Source of the DNA: CAWDPQ01 sp049642465
Lineage (GTDB): Bacteria > Acidobacteriota > Vicinamibacteria > Vicinamibacterales > 2-12-FULL-66-21
Assembly: GCA_049642465.1 (NCBI GenBank)
Contig: JBAROV010000123.1
Coordinates: 1 to 53,235 of the forward strand
Reading direction: 5' to 3'
Length of the DNA stretch: 53,235 nucleotides
The position numbers and the translations under genes were made by a program. The notes under the pieces were generated by a model that did no database searches, was not told the origin of the DNA, and was given only the letters and a program-made list of their open reading frames with translations. The number at the start of each line of letters is the position of its first letter. The first letter of the stretch is position 1. Below are positions 16,658 through 24,407 of this stretch, one piece after another.

Positions 16658-16672
16658 CAGAATTGTCATCGC
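16651..16672 (+). terminator. Perfect 9-bp hairpin at the operon end
   Basis: GCGATGACA (16651-16659), loop GAAT, then TGTCATCGC (16664-16672). The cupredoxin stop codon is within the left arm. A T-run (16686-16690) occurs only 13 nt later, so this is not a textbook intrinsic terminator; it may instead protect the 3' end. Confidence 0.5.
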
Positions 16673-16767
16673 TGCGCTGCCGCGTTTTTCACGCTCTGGC
16701 ACCTCCCGCGCGATAATTCAAGATCTCACCGCGCCGCGCCGAAAACCGTTCGGGGTAGTCCGTAGCG

Positions 16768-16832
16768 ACCAGCTGTCAGCTCCCGGCTTCCAGCATGTCC
16801 TTCGTTTCTGGCAGCTGGTAGCTGGAAGCCCG
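16768..16832. repeat. Dispersed inverted-repeat element (GCTTCCAGCT family), copy 2
   Basis: GGCTTCCAGC (16785-16794) pairs perfectly with GCTGGAAGCC (16821-16830), with flanking CAGCTGTCAGCTCC and GGCAGCTGGTAGC units. It fills much of the 194-bp spacer between the cupredoxin and the PilT-like gene. The rest of that spacer shows no gene. Confidence 0.7.
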
Positions 16833-16851
16833 ACGTTGGACGTGTCAATCT

Positions 16852-18930
16852 GTGAAACTCATAGAATCGCTGCTCGACGCGATCTCGCGCCTCGAAGGGG
16901 ACGCGCTCATCATGCACGTTGGCGAGAAGCCATACGTCGTGACCTCGTCTGCCTCGATGTACGCCTATCGCGGTCCGGTGGCGTGGGGACACGTCGAGTT
17001 GTCGTCCCGCCTGTTGACGACCGAAGCCGTCGTCAGCATGCTCGAACAGCTGCTGCCGATCGATCAGCGAAAGGCGCTCGACGAGTACGGCGCCGTCGAA
17101 TACGAACTGTCGCAGAGCGGACCGACGTCTGACGGTTTTACAGTGGTCGCCGCACGCGGCGGTGATGACGTGTGGCTCGAGATTCGTCGTACCCCAGCGA
17201 CCCTCGGCGCCGCGGAAAGCCCTGCCGAGGCGATCGCCGAGGCTTCACCGCTTGTCGCGATTGAAGAGCACCCCGAGACGGTTGCGCCAGTCGAAGAGCC
17301 TGCCCCTGTTGCACCCGCCGCCGCGATGGCTTCGACCGAGCGACAGCTTCCCGCCGCGCCCGTCGAGGAACCACCCGCCGCTGCGGAGCCAGTCCCCTTA
17401 GAAGTAGCGGAGCCGATCCCCGTAGAAGTACTTGAACCGGACGCCATCGACCAAAGCGGGGAACCGGAAATGCCGTTCGAGATCGTCGAGGACGAACCGC
17501 AGCTTGCGCCCACGCACGCCGAAGTCGACGAGTTGCTGACGATGAGCGCGCCGGCGCTGATGTCGGCTGGTGCGTCCGAATCCATCGACGAGCGTCAAAG
17601 TCAATCGGACGCAGAACACATGACGGAGCAGGTTGCCGAACCGCACGAAGTTCCACAGCCCGTCGCCGAATCCCCGGCGATGCCCGAGCCGGTGCCGGAA
17701 CCGCCGCCGCCTGCCGAGCCTGTCGTCGAGGCGGCGACTCCACCACCGCTTGTCGAACTACCGAAGCCCGTCCCTGCGGTCATCCTGCCGATTTCCCGCT
17801 CGCCCATTCCGACCGAGCCGCCGGTTGAAGTCCGCAGTGCGTCTGGCACACCGGTCGAGCGTGTGCTCCGGATTGCCGCGGCACGCGGCGCCGCAACCGT
17901 TTACGTCGTCGCGCGATCGCAGCCCGTGATTCGCGTCGACGGCGAGATCAGCGTGCTGGACGGAGAGCCGGCCCTCACCGCGGCGGAGATCGAGCGGCTC
18001 GTCATGGATCTGGCACCGGTGCGGGCCCGGGATTCCGCAGCGCCAGGCGAGTGGATGGCGGAAGTTCCCGATGTGGGCCGGGTCCGGTGCGTGACCTTCC
18101 GCGATCATCGGGGGCCGGGAGTGATTTTCCGGATGATTCCGCCGAAGGCGATCTCCGCGGATCAACTCGGCATCTCCTCCGAGGTCCAGGCGCTCTGCGC
18201 GCAACCCGACGGCCTTGTGCTGGTGACCGGCGCCCGTGCCAGTGGAAAATCCACGCTACTGAGCGCGTTCGTCGATCTGATCAACCGCACCCGCAGCGAT
18301 CACGTGATTACCATTGAATCGCAGATCGGTTTCGTGCATGAGAGCCGCAAGTCGTTCGTGAGCCAACGCGAAGTTCGCGGCGACAGCGAGACGGCCGCGA
18401 GTGCCGTGCGCTCGGCATTTCGAGAGGACCCGGACGTGCTCGTCATCGAGGACATCCGCACGCCGGAAATCGTGTCCGCGGCGTTCGAAGCGGCAGAATC
18501 CGGGCGGCTGGTCTTCGGGTCGGTGTCCGCCGCCTCTACCGTAGCGGCTATCGATCGGCTGATTGAAATGTTTCCCCCCGATCGCCGCCCGCAAGCCCAA
18601 ACCTCGCTCGCCAGCGCCTTGCGCGGATTGGTCGCGCAAACGCTCCTGCGGAAAGTCAAGGGCGGACGCATTGCGGCGCGCGAGGTCCTGCTCAATACGC
18701 CGGCCGTCGCCAGCCTCATTCTCGAAGGCAAGACGTTCCAGCTGCCCGTCGCGCTCGCGAGCGGACGGCGTCACGGCATGATGCCGCTCGCCGATTCGAT
18801 GGCCGCGCTCGTACGTGAAGGCACTGTGCATGCCGCCGAAGCGTACCGGAAAGCCCCGGATCGGGAAGCACTGCTGGCCGCGCTTCGTCGCGACGGCGTC
18901 GACACGTCTTTTGCCGAACGACTCGCTTGA
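16852..18930 (+). CDS. PilT-like ATPase with a long Pro/Glu-rich linker and altered catalytic residues
   Basis: The 692-residue protein starts at GTG 16852. Residues 1-115 form an alpha/beta domain resembling the PilT N-terminal region. Residues about 120-325 are a low-complexity linker rich in Pro, Glu, Ala and Val. From about 330 a second PilT-like N-terminal domain and a RecA-like ATPase follow: Walker A GARASGKST and Walker B DPDVLVIEDIR. Compared with PilT, the Walker B Glu is replaced by Asp and the His-box histidines are lost (ESGRLVFGSVSAAS where PilT has GHLVFGTLHT). It therefore probably does not work as a normal pilus retraction motor and may be regulatory. No pilus genes are adjacent. 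Confidence 0.8.
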   Translation: MKLIESLLDAISRLEGDALIMHVGEKPYVVTSSASMYAYRGPVAWGHVELSSRLLTTEAVVSMLEQLLPIDQRKALDEYGAVEYELSQSGPTSDGFTVVAARGGDDVWLEIRRTPATLGAAESPAEAIAEASPLVAIEEHPETVAPVEEPAPVAPAAAMASTERQLPAAPVEEPPAAAEPVPLEVAEPIPVEVLEPDAIDQSGEPEMPFEIVEDEPQLAPTHAEVDELLTMSAPALMSAGASESIDERQSQSDAEHMTEQVAEPHEVPQPVAESPAMPEPVPEPPPPAEPVVEAATPPPLVELPKPVPAVILPISRSPIPTEPPVEVRSASGTPVERVLRIAAARGAATVYVVARSQPVIRVDGEISVLDGEPALTAAEIERLVMDLAPVRARDSAAPGEWMAEVPDVGRVRCVTFRDHRGPGVIFRMIPPKAISADQLGISSEVQALCAQPDGLVLVTGARASGKSTLLSAFVDLINRTRSDHVITIESQIGFVHESRKSFVSQREVRGDSETAASAVRSAFREDPDVLVIEDIRTPEIVSAAFEAAESGRLVFGSVSAASTVAAIDRLIEMFPPDRRPQAQTSLASALRGLVAQTLLRKVKGGRIAAREVLLNTPAVASLILEGKTFQLPVALASGRRHGMMPLADSMAALVREGTVHAAEAYRKAPDREALLAALRRDGVDTSFAERLA

Positions 18931-19353
18931 TTACAGGAAGCGCCCGATCTCCCCGCTCAGGAACTCCAGCACATCTTCGTCGGTCAGCGTGCCAATGTCG
19001 GCCCCTTCCTTCATCGGACGTTCTGTCGTTACCTGGCGACGACCGCGGCCACGATTGGTCCGTCCGATGACTTGTGGGAGATCTCCGGACGTATCGAGCA
19101 TCAACTCGATGTAGTCTTCCGAGGCGCCATCGGGGACCAGTCGCACCGAACCGGCAGGGGTGAACACCTTGAATCGCAGGCCTTCCCCCGCCAGCGCGGA
19201 GGCGAAGGTATGGAAGAGCGGGACCGCTCGCTCGGTGAGGAATTTCTCGTAATCCCGACCAGCCGTATCGACGCGTGCCTGGCGCTGTTGGGCTGCGGCC
19301 CGCGCCTCGGCGATTGCGGCGCGTATTCGGCGCCTGACTTCATGAATCTCCAT
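18931..19353 (-). CDS. Conserved hypothetical protein
   Basis: The 140-residue acidic protein has an Arg/Ala-rich helix at residues 3-45, a central beta region (RFKVFTPAGSVRLVPDG), a basic patch NRGRGRR and a C-terminal helix (DEDVLEFLSGEIGRFL). It has no signal peptide or membrane segment. I do not recognise the family. Its stop codon abuts the stop of the convergent PilT-like gene with no gap. Confidence 0.7.
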   Translation of the reverse strand: MEIHEVRRRIRAAIAEARAAAQQRQARVDTAGRDYEKFLTERAVPLFHTFASALAGEGLRFKVFTPAGSVRLVPDGASEDYIELMLDTSGDLPQVIGRTNRGRGRRQVTTERPMKEGADIGTLTDEDVLEFLSGEIGRFL

Positions 19354-19404
19354 GGCGAAAAGTAAAGACCCGCAGCCTCCCGATGACAGTGTATCGCCTG
19401 GGGG

Positions 19405-20610
19405 TCAGATCGCGTGTTTGTCACGCAGCTGTTGAATGTCGGCGTCTGTCAATCCCACCTCGCGCCGCAGGATTGAATCGGTGTGCTGGCCGAGTGTTGG
19501 GGGGGCCGTGCGTACGGCGCCGGGGTTTTGCGACAGTTTGATGGGAACGCCAAGCACTCGCACCAATCCAAGAGTGGCATGCTCAACCGACGCAATCATC
19601 TCGCGAACGCCAAGCTGCGGATCCTTCAGCACCTCTCCCACGTCCCGCACGGCTCCGGATGGGACGCCGGCCTTTGTGAACTCGCGCAGCCACTGATCAC
19701 GCGTGCGTCGGGAAAGGAGATCCGTCAGTCTCGGACGCAATTCGCGATAGTTTTCGACGCGCAGACGGTTCGTGGCAAAACGCGCGTCGCTCGAGAGCTG
19801 CGAAGCGCCGATGACCTCGCAGAAACGGCACCATTGTTCGTCGTTTCCCACCGCAACAACGATTTCCCCATCGGCGACGGGGAATGTCTCGTAGGGAACA
19901 ATCGTCGGATGCCGATTGCCCATCCGCGTCGGTGGCGCTCCCGTGGCGAAGCAAATCGCGGCCTGATACGTCAGGAGCGCCGTGGTGGCATCGAGCATTC
20001 CGATGTCCACGAGTTGTCCGCGTCCGCTCCGCTCGCGCGCAAGGAGCGCCATCGCGATCCCCTGGGCCGCAAACATTCCACTGACGATGTCGGAGATCGC
20101 CACGCCCAAGCGATACGGCGGGCCGTCCGCGTCCCCGGTGATACTCATCAGTCCGCCCTCGGCCTGGATGACGGCGTCGTATCCGGCCTGACGGCTCCTC
20201 GGTCCGTTCTGCCCGAAACCGGAGATCGAGCAATACACCAGCCGGGGGTAGCGTTCGGCGACGGCCTCATATCCGAGGCCGAGTCGGTCCATCGTTCCGG
20301 GACGAAAGTTCTCGACGAGTACGTCCGCACGATCCAACAGCCGGGACAGGATCGCTCCCGCTGCCGGGTTCTTCAGATCGAGCGTGACGCTCTCCTTGTT
20401 TCGATTAACGCTCAGGAAATACGCACTCTCGGATCCCTGAAAGGGCGGTCCCCATCCGCGCGTGTCGTCGCCACGCTCCGGGTGCTCGATCTTGATTACC
20501 CGCGCCCCCATATCCCCCAGCAGCATCGTGCAATACGGACCGGAGAGGACTCGGGTGAAATCGAGGACCGTCAGACCATGGAGTGGTGGCGTTGACCTGT
20601 TGACCATCAT
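19405..20610 (-). CDS. CaiB/BaiF family (type III) CoA-transferase
   Basis: The 401-residue protein follows family III CoA-transferases from end to end: LDFTRVLSGPYCTMLLGDMGA at the start, KIEHPERGDD, the SVNRNKESVTLDLK region, and the catalytic Asp in GYDAVIQAEGGLMSITGD. These enzymes move CoA between two carboxylic acids through aspartyl-CoA anhydrides. The acid used is not evident. The gene is last in a three-gene operon, overlapping the homoserine dehydrogenase by 4 bp (ATGA), which ties it to an amino-acid or hydroxy-acid route. Confidence 0.9.
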   Translation of the reverse strand: MMVNRSTPPLHGLTVLDFTRVLSGPYCTMLLGDMGARVIKIEHPERGDDTRGWGPPFQGSESAYFLSVNRNKESVTLDLKNPAAGAILSRLLDRADVLVENFRPGTMDRLGLGYEAVAERYPRLVYCSISGFGQNGPRSRQAGYDAVIQAEGGLMSITGDADGPPYRLGVAISDIVSGMFAAQGIAMALLARERSGRGQLVDIGMLDATTALLTYQAAICFATGAPPTRMGNRHPTIVPYETFPVADGEIVVAVGNDEQWCRFCEVIGASQLSSDARFATNRLRVENYRELRPRLTDLLSRRTRDQWLREFTKAGVPSGAVRDVGEVLKDPQLGVREMIASVEHATLGLVRVLGVPIKLSQNPGAVRTAPPTLGQHTDSILRREVGLTDADIQQLRDKHAI

Positions 20611-21647
20611 CCGATCTCCTCGGCCACGCGTCGGCCGACGGTGACGAGATCGGTGAAGAGCGCATATGCCGTTTGCGTGACGTCGCCGCGCATCTGGCAG
20701 ATCGCGATGTCATCCAGCAGGTCGGTTGTCAGAATCAGTGCGTTTGCGGTGCTCGGCAGCGTGGCCAGCATCTCGGAGGGATCGAGTTCGATCAATCGGA
20801 CGGACGCATGCGCGCCGCTCCCGTCGCGCGAGCCTGAGACGACAAGCCGCAGGCGCCGACCGGAGGCGACGGCTCGCTGCACAGCGGTCGGGGTGTTCGG
20901 GCCCAGTCCTTCTCGCGCCACCGTATGCGGCGTGAGGTCACCGCCCAGCAACACATTCGCCAGCGCCGCGGCTTTCGCTGCCGCGTCCCAACCCTCGAGA
21001 TCCAGGGACGGATCCGCTTCCGCGATACCTTCGGCCTGCATCCGCTCGAGCGCGGCCTGAAAGGATTCACCATGTTCGAGGGCCATCAAGATGTGCTGAG
21101 TGGTCGTATTGACGATGCCTTTGAATCCCGTGACGGTGATGGCCGGCAGCGTCTCTCGTACCAGATTGAAGATGGGGATTCCGTCCATCACGACGCCTTC
21201 GAAGAGGAACGACAATCCCTTGTCCGACGCAAACTGGTGCAATCGTCGATAAGCAAAGGCCACCGGCCCCTTGTTCACGGTGACAACGTGACATCCGCTG
21301 TCGAGCGCCATCTCCACGTGTCCGATTGCCGGCTGTGCGTCGGCAATGCTGAGCGTTGTAGCCTCCACGACAATACGGACTGGCGCTGTGGATGAGGAGA
21401 GTTCGGCGATGAAATCTGCCGCCGTGCCGTGGTGGCCAAGCGATTGGCCGCTTTCGCGGCGAGCGACCGCGTCGCGCAGATCGAGGCCATTCTTATTGAA
21501 AATCGAGCCGTGGCGGCTCGTCGAAATCGCGATAACGTGCGGATCGAGGTGATACGCGCGTCTCAGGTCATCGGCGCGCTCGTCAAGGAGGAGGGCGAAT
21601 CGCCGGCCGACGTGGCCGAAGCCCAGAAGCGCTAACTCAGCGCGCAT
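20607..21647 (-). CDS. Homoserine dehydrogenase (short form, no ACT domain)
   Basis: The 346-residue protein has the N-terminal Rossmann motif LLGFGHVGRRF, the conserved lysine in VTVNKGPVA, the GIVNTTT loop and the catalytic Asp/Lys region LDLEGWDAAAKAAALAN. It would interconvert aspartate semialdehyde and homoserine with NAD(P). There is no C-terminal ACT domain, so no threonine feedback is expected. The 16-bp overlap with an aminotransferase and 4-bp overlap with a CoA-transferase is an unusual context; threonine-pathway genes are not adjacent, so a catabolic or specialised role is possible. Confidence 0.87.
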   Translation of the reverse strand: MRAELALLGFGHVGRRFALLLDERADDLRRAYHLDPHVIAISTSRHGSIFNKNGLDLRDAVARRESGQSLGHHGTAADFIAELSSSTAPVRIVVEATTLSIADAQPAIGHVEMALDSGCHVVTVNKGPVAFAYRRLHQFASDKGLSFLFEGVVMDGIPIFNLVRETLPAITVTGFKGIVNTTTQHILMALEHGESFQAALERMQAEGIAEADPSLDLEGWDAAAKAAALANVLLGGDLTPHTVAREGLGPNTPTAVQRAVASGRRLRLVVSGSRDGSGAHASVRLIELDPSEMLATLPSTANALILTTDLLDDIAICQMRGDVTQTAYALFTDLVTVGRRVAEEIG

Positions 21648-22789
21648 TCTTGCAGCGGCACGGTATCGAGCACTTCGCCAATGAGTTCGAGCGCACGGGT
21701 GAGTGCCAGCGGATCTCCGCCGAATCCAATGCGCAGGTAACCATCCATGTCGAAGTGGTCGCCCGGGACGACCAGCACACTCTGCTCGTCTCTGAGCCGT
21801 TCAACGAGCTCCGTCGAACCGACCTTGTGAGCGTATCGAACAAACGCAATGGCTCCGGCCTGGGGTGGTGCGTGCCAGAGGGCCGCTTCTCGACGTTCAA
21901 TCCAGCGGCGGACGATCGCATAATTCGTCGAAATGATGCCGCGAGTCCGCGCCAGAATGCGTTCGCGCCGTTCGGGCGCCAGTGCCATCCGCGCCAGCAG
22001 ATCGCTCATCGCGCCCGGTGCGATCGTGGTGTAGTCGTGAAAGCCCCAGAGCTCCGCGATGAGATCTGGCGACGAGACAATCCATCCGATTCGTAATCCC
22101 GGTAGGCCATACGCCTTCGATAATCCGCTCGTCACCACCACTCGATCGTAGCGACCCCACACGCTCGGCGTTTCGACGCTGTCGAGTTCGGCGCCTCGAT
22201 AGATTTCGTCCGAGATGAGCCATGCGCCCACGCGCTTCGCAACCGCGCAAATCGCGTCGAGTTCCTCCGCCACCAGGCGCGCGCCCGTCGGGTTGTTGGG
22301 ATTGCAGATGACAATCGCCTTCGTCTTGCGCGTGGCCATCGACTCGAGTCCTGCAAGATCGGGACGCCAGCGAGCGCGCTCTCCCGCACCCGCCTCCGTC
22401 GGGATCAAAGGCCAGCTGCGAACGTTTGCGCCCAACGCCCGTGCCGCGCCGGCAATTTGCATGTAGTTCGGCGACATGACCACGATCTCGTCGCCCGCTT
22501 CCACAAGCCGCAGGAGCGAGATGAAATTGGCCTCGGATCCTCCATTGGTGACCTGGACGTGGTCCGCGGTTGCGCCGTCGTAGAGATTCGCAATGGCGCT
22601 GCGGAGCTCTACCGTGCCATTCGTTTGGGTGTAGGCGAGGTGTTGCTCGAGTAGCGCATCTCGATCCTCCTGCCGGTCGGCGAGTTCATCGACCTTGAGC
22701 GGGTGCACGCCGCTCTCGGAAATGTTCCAGGCAACACGATGTTCCCAGATTGACTGCAGGCGCTCGAGTGCAAACGGTTCGAGTTTCAT
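21632..22789 (-). CDS. Class I/II pyridoxal-phosphate aminotransferase
   Basis: The 385-residue protein has fold type I aminotransferase marks: TNGGSEAN, CNPNNPTG, the Asp/Tyr pair ISDEIYRGAE and the PLP lysine in SGLSKAYGLPGLRIGW, plus a C-terminal substrate Arg context (YLRIGFG). The sequence style is close to capreomycidine synthase-like and Asp/aromatic-type transferases; the exact substrate is unknown. It is the first gene of the operon with homoserine dehydrogenase and the CoA-transferase, divergent from the FGE-like gene with an 83-bp spacer. Confidence 0.87.
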   Translation of the reverse strand: MKLEPFALERLQSIWEHRVAWNISESGVHPLKVDELADRQEDRDALLEQHLAYTQTNGTVELRSAIANLYDGATADHVQVTNGGSEANFISLLRLVEAGDEIVVMSPNYMQIAGAARALGANVRSWPLIPTEAGAGERARWRPDLAGLESMATRKTKAIVICNPNNPTGARLVAEELDAICAVAKRVGAWLISDEIYRGAELDSVETPSVWGRYDRVVVTSGLSKAYGLPGLRIGWIVSSPDLIAELWGFHDYTTIAPGAMSDLLARMALAPERRERILARTRGIISTNYAIVRRWIERREAALWHAPPQAGAIAFVRYAHKVGSTELVERLRDEQSVLVVPGDHFDMDGYLRIGFGGDPLALTRALELIGEVLDTVPLQECALS

Positions 22790-22872
22790 ACGATCAAAGG
22801 ACCGATCAAGCGGTCTTCTAAGGAGTCTAGCCCGAAAGCGTCGCCTCCTGCGCTATCCTGTGACGCGATCTG

Positions 22873-23673
22873 ATGACGTCTGCTGACCTGCTACCGGAAT
22901 TCGCCCGCATCCCCGCAGGCAATTTCATGATGGGTTCAGCCGATGCGGAAGATGACGAACGGCCGCCTCACCTCGTCTATGTGGACGAGTTCCTGCTTGG
23001 CGTTTACCCCGTGACAAACGCCGAATACGCCAGGTTCGTCAAGGAGACGGGTCATCGCCCGCCGGCTATTTATGAGCTGCCAATCGTGGTCACGGCCGGA
23101 GCGAAGGACCGCGAGCAGATGTTCCGCAGCGCGGGTCAGCCTTATATCTGGACCGAAACCGAGCCTCCGCGCGATCGTCTCGATCACCCCGTCACCCTCA
23201 TCAGATGGGACGATGCGGTGGCTTATTGCGCGTGGCTTTCAGGAAAAACCGGGCGAGCCATTCGGCTGCCTACCGAAGCCGAGTGGGAGAAAGCTGCGCG
23301 GGGCGGTCTCGACGGAAAGCGGTATCCCTGGGGGGAGCGACTCGATCGCAACCTCGCGAACTTCCTGACCGATCCGGCCCAGAGACCTGCTCGTGGCACC
23401 ACCCCGTGTGGTGCCTATCCGCCGAATGGGTACGGGCTGTTCGACGTGATTGGCAACGTCTGGGAATGGGTGCACGACTGGTACGACCCGGCGTATTACA
23501 CGACCTCGCCGGAGAAGAACCCGACTGGTCCGCGAGAAGGTCATCTGCGAATTGTGCGCGGTGGCGGATGGCTCGTCGTCGACGTCCGAATGCTCTCCTG
23601 CAGCCATCGTCATAAGGTGCCGCCCGACACATATTCGTACGGGATCGGGTTCCGCGTCGCATGCTCGTCGTAA
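22873..23673 (+). CDS. Formylglycine-generating enzyme-like (SUMF1/FGE-sulfatase domain) protein lacking one active-site Cys
   Basis: The 266-residue protein matches the FGE/SUMF1 fold: IPAGNFMMGS, YPVTNAEYARFV, VTLIRWDDAVAYCAWLS, RLPTEAEWEKAARGG, YPWG, GNVWEWV and the C-terminal RIVRGGGW..GIGFRVA. True FGE needs two cysteines in the RGGSW-LC-x4-C region; here only one Cys remains (MLSCSHRH), so sulfatase activation is unlikely. Members of this superfamily without the pair act as binding domains or, with iron, as EgtB-type enzymes. No signal peptide is seen, so it should be cytoplasmic. A SIMPL protein follows 12 bp later. Confidence 0.85.
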   Translation: MTSADLLPEFARIPAGNFMMGSADAEDDERPPHLVYVDEFLLGVYPVTNAEYARFVKETGHRPPAIYELPIVVTAGAKDREQMFRSAGQPYIWTETEPPRDRLDHPVTLIRWDDAVAYCAWLSGKTGRAIRLPTEAEWEKAARGGLDGKRYPWGERLDRNLANFLTDPAQRPARGTTPCGAYPPNGYGLFDVIGNVWEWVHDWYDPAYYTTSPEKNPTGPREGHLRIVRGGGWLVVDVRMLSCSHRHKVPPDTYSYGIGFRVACSS

Positions 23674-23685
23674 TACCCTAGAACC

Positions 23686-24390
23686 ATGCGTACTTTGCTT
23701 TGCATGCTTTGTCTCTCATTGCCGACGCTGGTGACGGCTCAGACCACCGCTGCCACTGACGGTCCGGTCGTGGTAACTCATGGACAGGCGGTGGTGAAGC
23801 GGGCGCCGGATCGTGCGTGGGTGACGATCGCGGCCGAATCGCGCGCGCGGACGCCGGGCGAAGCCCAGAAGCTGAATGCCGACGCAATGTCGGCGGTCAT
23901 GGGAAAACTCAAGGCGGCGGCCTTGCCGGCGGATGCGATTCGCACCGTCGGTCTGGACTTGCAGCCTGAGTTCGACTACGCCAACAACCGGCAGACGTTA
24001 CGTGGCTACCTGGCCCGGAACGCCGTCGAAGTCCGTGTGGACGACCTGCCGCGTCTCGGGTCGATCCTCGAGGGCTCGGTCAGCGCGGGCGCCACGAATG
24101 TATCGGGGGTGCGCTTCGACGTGAAGGATCGCGACGGAGCCGAACGGGAGGCGCTGCGGCTGGCAGTGGCCGATGCACGCGCCCGCGCCGATGCTGCGGT
24201 TGCGGGCGCCGGCGTCAAGGTTGAACGGATCCTGCGGATCGAAGAAGAACGGACGATGCCCATCGCTCCGCAACCGCGGATTGCCATGATGCAGCAGGAA
24301 GGCATGCGGGTGATGTCCGGAGAGCCGCCGGTTGCGCCCGGAGAAATTGAAATCCGATCGAACGTGACGCTGACGGCCGTCATTCGGTGA
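23686..24390 (+). CDS. SIMPL-domain (DUF541) periplasmic protein
   Basis: The 234-residue protein has a short signal peptide (MRTLLCMLCLSLPTLVTAQ). The SIMPL domain follows, with the typical strand phrase VVVTHGQAVVKRAPDRAWVTI, then GLDLQPEFDY, GYLARNAVEVRV and a C-terminal EIRSNVTLTAVI. Homologues form ring or cage oligomers and are linked to oxidative stress tolerance, but the biochemical role is not established. It is probably co-transcribed with the FGE-like gene and is convergent with rmuC across a perfect palindrome. Confidence 0.87.
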   Translation: MRTLLCMLCLSLPTLVTAQTTAATDGPVVVTHGQAVVKRAPDRAWVTIAAESRARTPGEAQKLNADAMSAVMGKLKAAALPADAIRTVGLDLQPEFDYANNRQTLRGYLARNAVEVRVDDLPRLGSILEGSVSAGATNVSGVRFDVKDRDGAEREALRLAVADARARADAAVAGAGVKVERILRIEEERTMPIAPQPRIAMMQQEGMRVMSGEPPVAPGEIEIRSNVTLTAVIR

Positions 24391-24406
24391 GGGTCAGATC
24401 TGACCC
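24391..24406. terminator. Palindrome GGGTCAGATCTGACCC between convergent genes
   Basis: This is a perfect 16-bp palindrome directly after the SIMPL stop codon and before the rmuC stop. It could act as a bidirectional terminator, though no T-run follows closely on either strand. The half-site GGGTCAGATC also occurs at 19402-19411, at the end of the CaiB-type gene, so it may be a small dispersed element. Confidence 0.45.
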
Positions 24407-24407
24407 C

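Noticed and set aside
16699..16715. TGGCAC followed by GCGC as a sigma-54 promoter for the PilT-like gene
   Set aside because: The -12 element TTGC is missing; only the -24 half matches.
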